In this document: positions 10,054 through 18,859 of the stretch, piece after piece
How the letters are laid out: every line of letters starts with the position of its first letter
How positions within the stretch are numbered: position 1 is the first letter of the stretch
NCBI RefSeq assembly: GCF_900142655.1
Contig: NZ_FRBQ01000003.1
Location: 436,060-500,059, forward strand
Source of the DNA: Phytopseudomonas punonensis
GTDB taxonomy: Bacteria; Pseudomonadota; Gammaproteobacteria; Pseudomonadales; Pseudomonadaceae
Length of the DNA: 64,000 bases
Direction of reading: 5' to 3'
Notes under the pieces: generated by a model
Databases searched by the model: none
Told to the model about the DNA's origin: nothing
The model's input: the letters and a program-made list of their open reading frames with translations, nothing else
Made by a program: the position numbers and the translations under genes

Positions 10054-10949
10054 TATTCGGCCAGCCCGTCAGCGATGGTTTGCGAGGTGACGCGCAGCAG
10101 GTCGAGGTAGGTCGGCACCGGGCCATCCGGTTCGCTGAGCGAGTCGACGAACAAAACTCCGCCGTACTTGGCGCCAGTCTCGCGGGCGACTTGCTGGGCC
10201 GGCGAGGCGGAGACGGTGCTTTCGCTGAACACCGCGGGAATCTTGTTGGCGCGTACCGCGTCGATCACCTTGCGCACCTGTTGCGGCGTGCCTTGCTGAT
10301 CAGCGTTGATTGGCCACAGGTACAGCTCCTTCAAGCCGAAGTCGCGCGCCAGGTAGCTGAACGCGCCTTCGCTGGAGACCAGCCAGCGGCGGTTTTCGGG
10401 AATCGTCTGCAGGCGCTCGCGAATCGGTGCAATGGTTGCCTGAATGCGCGCCTTGTAGGCTTCAGCGTTGGCCTTGTAGGTCTCGGCGTTGGCGGCGTCG
10501 TGTTCGACCAGCGCATCGCGGATATTGTCGATGTAGATCATCGCCGCATCGGGCGACATCCACGCATGGGGGTTGGGCTTGCCGCTGTACGGGCCTTCAG
10601 CGATACCCATGGGCTCCACGCCATCGCTGAGGGTTACTGCAGGCACGCCTTGCATACGTTGCAGAAAGCGCTCAAACCACAGCTCCAGATTCATGCCGTT
10701 ACGCAGAATCAGTTGCGCATCGCGGGCCTTGAGAATATCGCCCGGCGTTGGTTGGTAATTGTGGATTTCGGCGCCGGGCTTGGTGATCGATTCAACTTCG
10801 GCTGTGTCGCCGGCCACCTGACGGGCCATGTCGGCGAGCACGGTGAAGGTGGTCACGACCTTGAGTTTTCCTTCGGCGGCGGCCAATTGCGGCAGCAGGG
10901 ATACAAGAAGGGCGGCAAGCAGGGTGTGCAAGCGGATCCGATTGAACAT
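10053..10949 (-). CDS. sitA: Periplasmic metal-binding protein, Mn/Fe type (cluster A-I)
   Basis: A 298-residue periplasmic binding protein with a signal peptide ending near LAAAEG. It captures divalent metal and delivers it to the permeases. The predicted ligands are His63 ([10 protein letters not shown]), His128 (NPHAWMS), Glu194 ([12 protein letters not shown]) and Asp269 (LFVDSLS). The His-His-Glu-Asp set and the absence of a His-rich acidic loop are typical of manganese/iron binders (SitA, PsaA, MntC) and differ from the zinc protein ZnuA. Zinc cannot be ruled out from sequence alone. It is the first gene of the four-gene operon and has a GAGGA ribosome site. Confidence 0.88.
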   Translation of the reverse strand: MFNRIRLHTLLAALLVSLLPQLAAAEGKLKVVTTFTVLADMARQVAGDTAEVESITKPGAEIHNYQPTPGDILKARDAQLILRNGMNLELWFERFLQRMQGVPAVTLSDGVEPMGIAEGPYSGKPNPHAWMSPDAAMIYIDNIRDALVEHDAANAETYKANAEAYKARIQATIAPIRERLQTIPENRRWLVSSEGAFSYLARDFGLKELYLWPINADQQGTPQQVRKVIDAVRANKIPAVFSESTVSASPAQQVARETGAKYGGVLFVDSLSEPDGPVPTYLDLLRVTSQTIADGLAE

Positions 10950-11032
10950 CTCTATCCTCGTATGGCTTGACCAGTCACATCTCCGGGCTCGATGACCCCG
11001 GGCAGGGTTGCCACTCTAGCGACAAAATTACG

Positions 11033-11055
11033 CTAATGAAAACTATTGGCATTAG
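11033..11055. promoter_or_regulatory. Fur-family-like operator upstream of sitA
   Basis: CTAATG and CATTAG flank an 11-base centre about 84 bases upstream of the sitA start, in an AT-rich patch. The arms AATG-N11-CATT have the same sequence and spacing as the outer arms of the enterobacterial Zur box, but the centre (AAAACTATTGG) is not symmetric. A metal-dependent repressor of the Fur family is inferred. Which member cannot be told. Confidence 0.45.
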
Positions 11056-11203
11056 AGATTTGTTTGTGTTGCCAGCAGGGGCCGGCTGAGTCAGCGGTCG
11101 TTGGGCACTTGTTCTTCAGAGTAGTTTGGCGGTTCAGTGCATGTGAGCGGTCGCACGGCTGGCAGGTTCAGACAACTGGGCCGCAGCGGGGCACCGTAAA
11201 TGC

Positions 11204-11228
11204 AGACCCCGCGTCAGGCGCGGGGTCT
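11204..11228 (-). terminator. Hairpin after the polyamine-binding protein gene
   Basis: A 10-bp perfect stem (AGACCCCGCG with CGCGGGGTCT) with a five-base loop sits 16 bases after the stop of the binding-protein gene. A GCATTT stretch follows on the minus strand, a weak U run. Position supports use as the 3' end of the aphA operon. Confidence 0.6.
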
Positions 11229-11243
11229 TTGGGAATGGAAGGC

Positions 11244-12344
11244 TTAGCTGCCGCTCTTGATCTTGGTCCAGGCGCGGGTGCGTATGCGTTCGATCTTTTG
11301 TGGCAGAGGCTCGACGCTGTAGAGGGTTTTCTGCGCTTCGGGCGTCGGCGTCAGGTCGGCGTTCTCGCTGATCGCCTTGTTTACCAGCGGCATGGAATCC
11401 TTGTTCGGGTTGGGATAACCGAGGAAGTCGCTGATCGGTGCGATCACCTTCGGGTCGAGCAGGTTGTTGAGGAATTCATGGGCTTCCTCGACGTTCTTGG
11501 CGCTCTTGGGGATGGCGAAGGTGTCGAACCAGATGGGCGCGCCTTCCTTGGGCAAGCGCCACTCGACCTTGACGCCGTTGCCGGCTTCCTTGGCGCGGTT
11601 GGCGAACTGGTAGAAGCTGCCCGAGTAGCCGATGGCCACGCAGATGTCGCCGTTGGCGATGTCGGTCATGTACTTGGCCGAGTGGAAGTAGGTCACGTAG
11701 GGGCGCACCTTCATCAACAACTCGGTGGCCTTTTCATAATCATCTGGGTTGGTGCTGTTCGGTGGCAGGCCCAGATAATGCAGAGCGATGGGCAGAATCT
11801 CGTTGGGCGCATCGAGCATGGTCACGCCGCATTGCTTGAGCTTTTCCATGTTCTCGGGCTTGAACACCAGGTCCCAGCTGTTCACGGGTGCGTCGTCGCC
11901 GAGCGCGGCCTTGACCTTGTCCGGGTTGTAGCCGATCAGCACGGTGCCGTACATGTACGGTACGCCGTACTGGTTTCCGGGATCGTTGGTTTCCAACAGC
12001 TTGAGCAGCGCCGGGTCAAGGTGTTTCCAATTGGGCAGCTTGCTCTTGTCGAGCTTCTGGAAGACGCCAGCCTTGATCTGGGTATCGAGAAACATGTTCG
12101 ACGGCACCACCAGGTCATAGCCCGAGTTGCCGGTGAGCAGCTTGGCTTCCAGTGCCTCGTTGGTTTCGAAGGTGTCCCAGGTCAGCTTGACGCCGCTCTT
12201 CTGCTCGAAGTCCTTGAGGGTTTGCGGAAGAATGTAGTCAGCCCAGTTGTACACGCGCAGCTCGCGGGCTTCGGCCATGGCGCTGCCGGCCAGTAACGCT
12301 GCGCCGCAGACGGTGGCGCCGAACAGACGGTGGAGATTTTTCAT
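11244..12344 (-). CDS. Polyamine ABC transporter substrate-binding protein (PotF/SpuD family)
   Basis: A 366-residue periplasmic binding protein with a signal peptide ending at AMAEA. The family start RVYNWADYI is followed by WDTFETNEALEAKLLTG and YDLVVPSNMFL, as in PotF, SpuD and SpuE, which bind putrescine or spermidine. No ABC ATPase or permease lies nearby, so it may feed a transporter encoded elsewhere or act as a scavenging or sensing protein. The gene begins 40 bases after the acetylpolyamine amidohydrolase gene on the same strand, so the two are probably one operon for taking up and deacetylating polyamines. Confidence 0.9.
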   Translation of the reverse strand: MKNLHRLFGATVCGAALLAGSAMAEARELRVYNWADYILPQTLKDFEQKSGVKLTWDTFETNEALEAKLLTGNSGYDLVVPSNMFLDTQIKAGVFQKLDKSKLPNWKHLDPALLKLLETNDPGNQYGVPYMYGTVLIGYNPDKVKAALGDDAPVNSWDLVFKPENMEKLKQCGVTMLDAPNEILPIALHYLGLPPNSTNPDDYEKATELLMKVRPYVTYFHSAKYMTDIANGDICVAIGYSGSFYQFANRAKEAGNGVKVEWRLPKEGAPIWFDTFAIPKSAKNVEEAHEFLNNLLDPKVIAPISDFLGYPNPNKDSMPLVNKAISENADLTPTPEAQKTLYSVEPLPQKIERIRTRAWTKIKSGS

Positions 12345-12384
12345 CGTTATGTGCTCCGAATTTTCGTAATTATCGGCAGTAGGC

Positions 12385-13413
12385 TCAGGCGCCCTCGAAA
12401 CCTTCCAGAACGTTCACTGCGTTGACGCCGATCTCCTCGACGGCATAGCCCCCTTCCATCACGAACAGGGTGGGCTTGCCTAGGCGGGCGATGCGTTCGC
12501 CCATGCGCAGGTAGTCGGGGCTGTCGAGTTTGAACTGGGAAATCGGGTCTTCCTTGAAGGTGTCGACGCCTAGCGACACCACGATCACATCGGGCGCGTA
12601 CTCGGCGACGCGTGCGCAGGCCTGTTCCAGGGCGGCGCTCCAGCGATCCCAGCCACTGCCGGCGGCCAACGGCAGGTTGAAGTTGAAACCCTTGCCCGCG
12701 CCTTCGCCGATTTCGTCGTGATAACCGAGAAAAAACGGGAATTCGAAGGACGGGTCACCGTGGATGGACACGAACAGCACGTCGCTGCGCTCGTAGAAGA
12801 TCGACTGGGTGCCGTTGCCGTGGTGATAGTCCACGTCGAGGATGGCGACCCGTTGGTAGCCTTCGTCCAGAAAGGCCTGGGCGGCGATAGCAGCATTGTT
12901 CAGGTAGCAGTAGCCGCCCATCAGGTCGGCTGCAGCGTGGTGACCTGGCGGGCGGCACAGCGCGAATGCGGCTTTGGCGCCCTGGCTGATCAGTTTCTGC
13001 CCGGTGAGGGCGACCTGCGCGGCACTCCAAGCGGCTTGCCAGGTGCCTGCAGTGATCGGCGCGCCACCATCGAAACTGTAATAACCCAGTTGCCCATGCA
13101 GGTTGTCCGGTACCACGCTGCGCAGGGTACGGGCGGGCCAGGTGAAGGGCATCAGGTCGCCGTCGCGGTCCATGGCTGCCCAGCGCGCCCAGGCACCCTC
13201 GAAAAAGCTCAGGTAGTCGCGGTCGTGAATGCGCTCGATCGGCGCTCTGCCGAAGTCCAGTGGTGCGCTGACGTCACCGAGTTGCTGCTGGCGCACCCTG
13301 GCCAGCACGTGGTCGGCCCGTGAGGGCATCTCGAAGCAGGGCTTGAGCTCCCCGTCGATGATTTCGCAGCGCCCATGGTGCAAGTGATGGTCATCGCTGT
13401 AGATCGTACGCAT
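12385..13413 (-). CDS. aphA: Acetylpolyamine amidohydrolase (histone-deacetylase family)
   Basis: A 342-residue zinc hydrolase that removes the acetyl group from acetylated polyamines such as acetylputrescine in the cytosol. All catalytic positions of the Mycoplana enzyme are present at the same numbers: His158 and His159 (PPGHHA), zinc ligands Asp195, His197 and Asp284, and Tyr323 (EGGYAV). The start MRTIYSDDH at 13413 matches the family N-terminus, so the 31 extra upstream codons are not used. A polyamine-binding protein gene follows in the same operon and an AraC regulator lies upstream on the same strand. Confidence 0.92.
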   Translation of the reverse strand: MRTIYSDDHHLHHGRCEIIDGELKPCFEMPSRADHVLARVRQQQLGDVSAPLDFGRAPIERIHDRDYLSFFEGAWARWAAMDRDGDLMPFTWPARTLRSVVPDNLHGQLGYYSFDGGAPITAGTWQAAWSAAQVALTGQKLISQGAKAAFALCRPPGHHAAADLMGGYCYLNNAAIAAQAFLDEGYQRVAILDVDYHHGNGTQSIFYERSDVLFVSIHGDPSFEFPFFLGYHDEIGEGAGKGFNFNLPLAAGSGWDRWSAALEQACARVAEYAPDVIVVSLGVDTFKEDPISQFKLDSPDYLRMGERIARLGKPTLFVMEGGYAVEEIGVNAVNVLEGFEGA

Positions 13414-13588
13414 GCTCGGCTCTCCAACTGGGATGCCTGCATTCTTCGTCCGGAACGGGGTTTGGTGAAATGAGCGCAACGGCCAAAAGGGGATAGATGT
13501 GGCCACGAAATGACGCAGCAGCGATCCGTATCGGTGCGTATTGGCAAGCCCGTGTGGACGTGTGTAATGGCCACGTCAGGAGCGCCGG

Positions 13589-14596
13589 TCAGGCGTGGGC
13601 AGGGCGTCGATAGCGGCTGGGAGACGTGCCGCTCCAGCGCTGGAAGGCATGCCGGAAGCTGGCAGTTTCGCTATAACCGAGCTCTTCGGCGATCCGCGCG
13701 ATGGGCAGCCGCTCATGCTCCAGTAGGCGCCGCGCTTGTTCGAAGCGCAGTTCATCTAACAGGGTCTGGTAGCTGGTGCCAACGTCCTGCAACTGGCGGC
13801 GCAAGGTTCGCGCTGAACAGCGCAGCTGGCGCGCCAGCCCGTCCAGGCCGGGCGCTGTCGGCAACTGCTTGGCGAGCAGCTGGCGCACGCGCGATATCAG
13901 CGCCAGGTGGGAGATGAATTCGCGGTTCAGTTGGCGGCAGCGCTCCAGCGTGTCGCGGTGGGTGACCGGGTCTGCCAGGGGCAGGCGTCTATCCAGCCAA
14001 TGGCTGTCGAAAACGATGGCGTTGTCGGCGGCATTGAAGTGCACCGTGCAGGCGAAACCCCGGCTGTATTGGCGTTGGTAGCGCGGCGCTTTGTGGGTGA
14101 AACGCGCGGCCTCAAGAGGCAGGGGGCGGCCGAGCAGGTCATCGCAGATCAGCTTCAGCGAAGCCAGGCAGAACTCGGTGTTGAAGGTTTCCAATTCGGG
14201 CGTGTCGCGGTAATGGCTGGCCTCGATCCAGGCGTGATCGCCATCGCGGCGCAAGCGTAGATCGAAGAGCGTACCGAGCAGTGCGGGAAAGCTGAAAGCC
14301 ACTTCAAGTGCTTCGCCCAGCGTTGCGGCAGACAGCAAGCTGAAACCGAGCAAACCATAGGACGACACATGCATGCGCCGACCGAGCAGCAGGCCAAGGT
14401 CCTGGCGCTTGCCGATGGCATTGCGAAATACCTGACGCTCCTGGGCGATGCTGATGCGCATTTCCGGGCGTTGTAGATCAGCTGGATTGATACCGCTGCC
14501 GGCCAGTAGATGGCTGGTAGCGCAGTCGTCCTGCTGGCAAAGGGTGTCTAGAGCCAGCACGACGGCATGCAGGGTGGTCAGGTGGGAGTGCAGCAT
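13589..14596 (-). CDS. AraC-family transcriptional regulator with arabinose-binding-type domain
   Basis: A 335-residue regulator. The N-terminal two thirds resembles the effector domain of the OruR-like AraC subgroup (from MLHSHLTTLHAVVLAL). The C-terminal two helix-turn-helix motifs span LDGLARQLRCSARTLRRQL and IARIAEELGYSETASFRHAF, ending SPSRYRR. The start at 14596 gives the usual family length, but no strong ribosome site is visible and the frame is open to 14707. It lies 175 bases upstream of aphA on the same strand, so control of the polyamine operon is a reasonable guess. Confidence 0.85.
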   Translation of the reverse strand: MLHSHLTTLHAVVLALDTLCQQDDCATSHLLAGSGINPADLQRPEMRISIAQERQVFRNAIGKRQDLGLLLGRRMHVSSYGLLGFSLLSAATLGEALEVAFSFPALLGTLFDLRLRRDGDHAWIEASHYRDTPELETFNTEFCLASLKLICDDLLGRPLPLEAARFTHKAPRYQRQYSRGFACTVHFNAADNAIVFDSHWLDRRLPLADPVTHRDTLERCRQLNREFISHLALISRVRQLLAKQLPTAPGLDGLARQLRCSARTLRRQLQDVGTSYQTLLDELRFEQARRLLEHERLPIARIAEELGYSETASFRHAFQRWSGTSPSRYRRPAHA

Positions 14597-14770
14597 GGGT
14601 AGGCACGCCTTCTCGGAACGAATACGAGAGTAAGGCAATAAGCGTGCCTTGCCGTTTGCTACCTTGTGCGCCGTCTGCGGGGGTGTCCGACGATACGGAG
14701 AGCGCATTTAGCTGGCGCGCCTTTTGGTGGCTGTAGGAGATGGTAACGCCCACGCCGCTAACGTTAGCCC

Positions 14771-15646
14771 TTAGCTCGCTTCAATAGCGGTCAGTCCGGC
14801 TTCGTCGCTTTCTTGCTTGGATGGCAGCGCAGGACAGGTCGCGACTTCATCACTCATTTGGCGTTTTGCCCAGGTTTCCAATCGGGTGTACCAGGCCGTA
14901 CCGCTTTCATCCAGCCAGGTCAGCGCTTCTTCGTGACCATTCTCACCAGCCTTGGTAAGCCACAGGTGACGCTGAATGCTGCTAGCGGGCACGCCTCGGC
15001 CGATGCTGTAGGCTTCGGAGATTGCGAATTGAGCATCCGCATTGCCTTGCTCGGCAGCCTTGCAGACCCAATACGCACCCAGTTCGTCGTTGCCGCCGTA
15101 GCGTATCGCCAACTGATCATCAGCGGCGAAGCCCTCAATGCCGCGATCCACCCAGTAACCTTCGCCAAGCAGATATTGGCCCTGGGTGTTTCCCTGAATT
15201 GCCGCTTGCTCGAACCAATGCATGGCTTGATAGAGCTGGTCGTTGTTTTCGCGCTGTTCCCAGTGATCGATACCGAGCTCGATCTGTGCCAAGTCAGCAC
15301 CTAACGCGGCAGATTTTTCCAGCCACTGTCGGCGCTGCCCTGCGTTGTCCTCAAGCAAGTTGTCGCGGTACATCATGGCGATCTCGAACGCTGCGCGCGC
15401 GTTGCCTTGATCGGCCGCGAGGGCGTACATCCGCTCGGCTGCCTCATATGACTGGTGCGTGTAGTGGTAATAACCAAGGTTGAATTGGGCGCACAGATCA
15501 CCCGACTCGGCTTTGTCGCGCACCACGCCGACACCATGCGGGTCATCCGCTATATCGTTTACCGGGCAAGGTGGTGAGGCATCGGCCTGCGCCGCAAGGG
15601 CACAGACGAGAAGCAGCGGGGCGGCTAGCAGTGCCAATGGGTGCAT
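14771..15646 (-). CDS. Secreted Sel1-repeat (TPR-like) protein
   Basis: A 291-residue protein with a signal peptide (MHPLALLAAPLLLVCALAAQA) followed by about five Sel1-type helical repeats, for example AAERMYALAADQGNARAAFEIAMMY, WFEQAAIQGNTQGQYLLGEGY and WVCKAAEQGNADAQFAISEAY. Sel1 repeats mediate protein-protein contacts, often in the periplasm. Start choice: ATG at 15646 has an AAAGGA site at the right distance; an ATG two codons upstream is too close to it. There is no enzymatic motif, and the binding partner is unknown. It lies 98 bases from the converging end of nothing; the next gene upstream is uppP on the same strand. Confidence 0.82.
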   Translation of the reverse strand: MHPLALLAAPLLLVCALAAQADASPPCPVNDIADDPHGVGVVRDKAESGDLCAQFNLGYYHYTHQSYEAAERMYALAADQGNARAAFEIAMMYRDNLLEDNAGQRRQWLEKSAALGADLAQIELGIDHWEQRENNDQLYQAMHWFEQAAIQGNTQGQYLLGEGYWVDRGIEGFAADDQLAIRYGGNDELGAYWVCKAAEQGNADAQFAISEAYSIGRGVPASSIQRHLWLTKAGENGHEEALTWLDESGTAWYTRLETWAKRQMSDEVATCPALPSKQESDEAGLTAIEAS

Positions 15647-15744
15647 GAACATATCCTTTATAAACCGAGATACGGCTTGCCCCGAACGGGGTGTCCTTGG
15701 ATGACAGTTATGCCAGCACTGCCGATAGCGGCAAGACGCCCAGG

Positions 15745-16542
15745 TTACAGGGCTACGAACAGCAGGAATGTACCGAGAATCAGCCGGTAAATCACATACG
15801 GCAGCATGCCGACGCGATCTAGTGCCGCCAAAAACAGCTTGATGCACAGGAACGCCGAGACGAACGACAGGCCGATGCCCCAGGCCATATCGCCCCAGTG
15901 TGCGCCGTTGCCTTCCTGGATCAGGTGCACGGCCTTGAGGCTGCCGGCGGCGAGAATCAACGGAATCGACATCAGGAAGGAAAAGCTCGCCGCGCTCTTG
16001 CGGTCGAAGCCGAGCATCAGTGCGGCGGTCATGGTGATGCCCGAGCGCGAGGTGCCGGGAATCAGGGCGAGCATCTGCGCCAGGCCGATTAGCAGCGCGT
16101 GGCGCCAGGTCATGCGACTCATGTCGGTGTCACGCCTGCCTTTGGCATCGGCCCACCAGAGCACCAGGCCGAAGACGATGGTGGCGGTGCCGATCACCAG
16201 CATCGAGCGGGTGTACTGCTCGATCGCTGATTCGAACACCAGCCCGGCCACGGCCGCTGGGATGGTTGCCAGGATGATCATCCAGCCCATGCGGCTTTCC
16301 GGGCTAGCGCGGCGGTGCAGTACATGGCCCAGCCAGCCGCTGACGATAGCGGCGATCTGCTGGCGGAAGGCGAGTACTACCGCCATCAGCGTGCCGACGT
16401 GCACGGCGACGTCGAACGCCTGGCCCTGATCAGGCCAGCCCAATAGCTGCGACGGCAGAATCAGGTGCGCGGAGGACGAGACGGGGATGAATTCAGTGAT
16501 GCCCTGAATGAGCGACAGAACGAGCAGGTGAAGCCAATCCAT
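15745..16542 (-). CDS. uppP: Undecaprenyl-diphosphatase UppP (BacA)
   Basis: A 265-residue inner-membrane phosphatase that converts undecaprenyl diphosphate to the monophosphate, recycling the lipid carrier for peptidoglycan and surface polysaccharides. Both active-site motifs are clear: GITEFIPVSSSAHL near the N-terminus and PGTSRSGITMTAAL in the middle, within about eight hydrophobic segments. Length is normal for the family. It is a single gene, divergent from the MFS transporter gene. A carrier-recycling enzyme is also relevant to the polysaccharide locus 30 kb away, though no direct link is visible. Confidence 0.95.
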   Translation of the reverse strand: MDWLHLLVLSLIQGITEFIPVSSSAHLILPSQLLGWPDQGQAFDVAVHVGTLMAVVLAFRQQIAAIVSGWLGHVLHRRASPESRMGWMIILATIPAAVAGLVFESAIEQYTRSMLVIGTATIVFGLVLWWADAKGRRDTDMSRMTWRHALLIGLAQMLALIPGTSRSGITMTAALMLGFDRKSAASFSFLMSIPLILAAGSLKAVHLIQEGNGAHWGDMAWGIGLSFVSAFLCIKLFLAALDRVGMLPYVIYRLILGTFLLFVAL

Positions 16543-16770
16543 GAGGTTCCTTAATGAGGGAGCTAACGAATGTGAACTGCGGGTATGACCCAGCGCTGGC
16601 CCATTTTCTCCATCGCAACCTGTCTATAAGCTGAAATACATGTACACAATTTCATTGTAAGCCCTGATTCTGCTGGGCTTTGCCGCTGCCTTAGGGCCGC
16701 GAATTTGCTATCGTGAGCGCCCCGCAGGCCCAGCCCCGTGGGGCTCCGTAGACTTCCGAGAATTCCCTCC

Positions 16771-18054
16771 ATGCAATCTGCAGCCTCGTCGGCACCTGGC
16801 CGGCCATTGACCCGTAGTGATTACAAGACCTTGTCCCTGTCCGCGCTTGGCGGCGCGCTGGAATTCTACGATTTCATCATTTACGTGTTCTTCGCCACCA
16901 TCGTTGGCAAGCTGTTCTTCCCACCGGACATGCCCGACTGGCTGCGCATGCTGCAGACCTTCGGCATCTTTGCCGCCGGCTACCTGGCTCGTCCGCTGGG
17001 CGGCATCATCATGGCGCATTTCGGCGACCTGATCGGCCGCAAGCGCATGTTCACCCTGAGCATCCTGATGATGGCGGTACCCACGCTGATCATGGGTCTG
17101 CTGCCGACCTATGCGCAGATCGGCATCCTCGCACCGCTGATGTTGCTGCTCATGCGCATCATCCAGGGTGCGGCGATTGGTGGTGAGGTTCCGGGCGCCT
17201 GGGTGTTTGTATCCGAGCACGTACCGGCGCGGCATATCGGCTACGCCTGCGGTACTCTGACCTGCGGTCTGACCACCGGCATTCTGCTCGGCTCGCTGAT
17301 GGCCACGCTGATCAACAGTGTGTTCACCGCCGAGCAAGTGCTCGACTGGGCTTGGCGTGTGCCGTTTCTGATCGGCGGCGTGTTCGGCCTGTTCGCCATG
17401 TACCTGCGCCAGTGGCTGCACGAAACCCCGGTGTTCACCGAAATGCAGCAGCGCAAGGCCTTGGCCGCGGAACTGCCGCTGAAAACCGTGATACGTGACC
17501 ATCGCGGCAGCGTGGTGATTTCCGCACTGCTGACCTGGCTGCTGTCGGCCGGCATCGTGGTGGCGATCCTGATGACGCCGACCTTCCTGCAGACCTTCTA
17601 CGGCTTCGATGCCGTGACCTCGCTGAAGGCCAACAGCCTGGCCATCGTCATGCTCAGCATCGGTTGCATCATCAGCGGCGCTTTGTGCGACCGCATTGGC
17701 GCCGGCCGGGTGCTGGTGGTCGGCTGCAGCGCGCTGGCAATTTGCGCCTGGTTCTTCTACAGCGGTCTGTTCGCCAACCCGCAGTGGCTGTTCCCGCTGT
17801 ATGCGCTGGTTGGCCTGTTCGTCGGTACCATCGGCGCGGTGCCGTTCGTGATGGTGCATGCGTTCCCTGCACCGGTGCGCTTCAGCGGCCTGTCGTTCTC
17901 CTACAACATGTCCTACGCGGTCTTCGGTGGCCTGACGCCAGTGGCCGTGTCGCTGCTGGTCAAGTGGAGCCCGCTGGGCCCGGCCTACTACCTGATTTCC
18001 CTATGCTGCGTCGGTGTGGTCATTGGGTTGGTGCTGCTGCGCAAGGGCCGCTGA
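16771..18054 (+). CDS. MFS transporter, metabolite:H+ symporter (ProP/KgtP-like) family
   Basis: A 427-residue, 12-helix major facilitator. The MHS-family start GGALEFYDFIIYVFFATIVG is clear, and the loop 2-3 signature is seen as GGIIMAHFGDLIGRKRMF. Family members import organic acids, osmolytes or dicarboxylates with protons. The substrate is not evident here. The ATG at 16771 gives the usual N-terminus; eleven further upstream codons are in frame but not family-like. The stop codon is followed directly by a palindromic dispersed element that could end transcription. Confidence 0.88.
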   Translation: MQSAASSAPGRPLTRSDYKTLSLSALGGALEFYDFIIYVFFATIVGKLFFPPDMPDWLRMLQTFGIFAAGYLARPLGGIIMAHFGDLIGRKRMFTLSILMMAVPTLIMGLLPTYAQIGILAPLMLLLMRIIQGAAIGGEVPGAWVFVSEHVPARHIGYACGTLTCGLTTGILLGSLMATLINSVFTAEQVLDWAWRVPFLIGGVFGLFAMYLRQWLHETPVFTEMQQRKALAAELPLKTVIRDHRGSVVISALLTWLLSAGIVVAILMTPTFLQTFYGFDAVTSLKANSLAIVMLSIGCIISGALCDRIGAGRVLVVGCSALAICAWFFYSGLFANPQWLFPLYALVGLFVGTIGAVPFVMVHAFPAPVRFSGLSFSYNMSYAVFGGLTPVAVSLLVKWSPLGPAYYLISLCCVGVVIGLVLLRKGR

Positions 18055-18242
18055 GAACCTGCCTACGATCTGCTGCGCGTCGGCCAGGCGGCGTTAAAAA
18101 CAGCCTCGGAAAGCCGCGAGCGGCTAACGCGCTTTAGCGCGGCCCGAAGGGCGAGCGAAGCGAGTAATGCTCATGTACAGCTCGTACACTGCGCTTCCTC
18201 GGCTGTTTTTGCCTTGCCTGGCGCTAGCTCGTAACCAGGTTC
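18055..18242 (+). repeat. Palindromic dispersed element, copy 1
   Basis: This 188-base element begins at the base after the MFS stop codon. It has terminal inverted repeats GAACCTG and CAGGTTC, then a TGCTGCGCGTCGG box, then a long hairpin whose arms are AAAAACAGCC and GGCTGTTTTT, with the core GTACAGCTCGTAC. It shares this order of boxes with 25384-25525 and 39032-39180 (the last in reverse). A roughly 60-base insert absent from the other two (around 18110-18168) adds a further GC-rich hairpin. Confidence 0.8.
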
Positions 18243-18315
18243 TTGTGCAGATATTTCGCACCAGCCGGCCTAGCCGGTATGGTGCGAGCACGTTCATAAC
18301 GCGATGGAGAAGCCC

Positions 18316-18756
18316 ATGAGCCTTTACGGCGATTACGATCCGCAGAACATCTTCGCCAAGATCATTCGCGGCGAGATGTCTTGCTACAAGCTGTATGAAG
18401 ACGACGACGTGCTGGCGTTCCTGGATCTATTCCCGCAGTCGTTCGGCCACACCCTGGTGATCCCCAAGCGCGCCAAGGCCCGCAATCTGCTGGAAATAGA
18501 TGCGGACAGCCTGAGCAAACTGACCCAGGCGGTGCAGAAGGTGGCTCGCGTGTTGGCCGACGAGCTGCAGCCCGATGGCGTACAGATCGCTCAGTTCAAC
18601 GGCGCGCCAGCCGGGCAGACGGTGTTCCACATCCACATGCACGTGATTCCGCGTTTCGCCGATCAAGGGCTGCAGAATCACGCCAGCGGCAAGGCCGAGC
18701 CGGCCGAGCTGGAGAAGCTACAAGCCAGACTGGTGAAGCGTTTTCAGAACGCCTGA
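18316..18756 (+). CDS. HIT family hydrolase/nucleotide-binding protein
   Basis: A 146-residue histidine-triad protein with the signature HIHMHVIPR near the C-terminus (His-X-His-X-His). HIT proteins hydrolyse nucleoside phosphoramidates, dinucleotides or aminoacyl-AMP in the cytosol. The N-terminal part DPQNIFAKIIRGEMSCYKLYEDDDVLAFLD is typical of the HINT/Fhit-like branch. The ATG at 18316 is chosen because a GGAGAA site lies seven bases upstream; the ATG at 18304 contains that site and is unlikely. It is a single gene. Confidence 0.93.
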   Translation: MSLYGDYDPQNIFAKIIRGEMSCYKLYEDDDVLAFLDLFPQSFGHTLVIPKRAKARNLLEIDADSLSKLTQAVQKVARVLADELQPDGVQIAQFNGAPAGQTVFHIHMHVIPRFADQGLQNHASGKAEPAELEKLQARLVKRFQNA

Positions 18757-18770
18757 GCGAAGCGGCGTTA

Positions 18771-18794
18771 GTGGGAGCGCGCCATGCGCGCGAA
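18771..18794 (+). repeat. Pseudomonas-type REP sequence
   Basis: GTGGGAGCGCGCCATGCGCG and the following CGAA have the form of the common Pseudomonas REP (GTGGGAGCG, palindromic GC arms around a short loop, CGAA). It lies between the converging HIT and DMT genes, the usual place for such elements. Confidence 0.65.
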
Positions 18795-18859
18795 AAATGG
18801 CGGGCATGGCCTAGGCGTCCGGCCGGTCCCATGATGATGCCTAGCGCTGCACTCGATCC

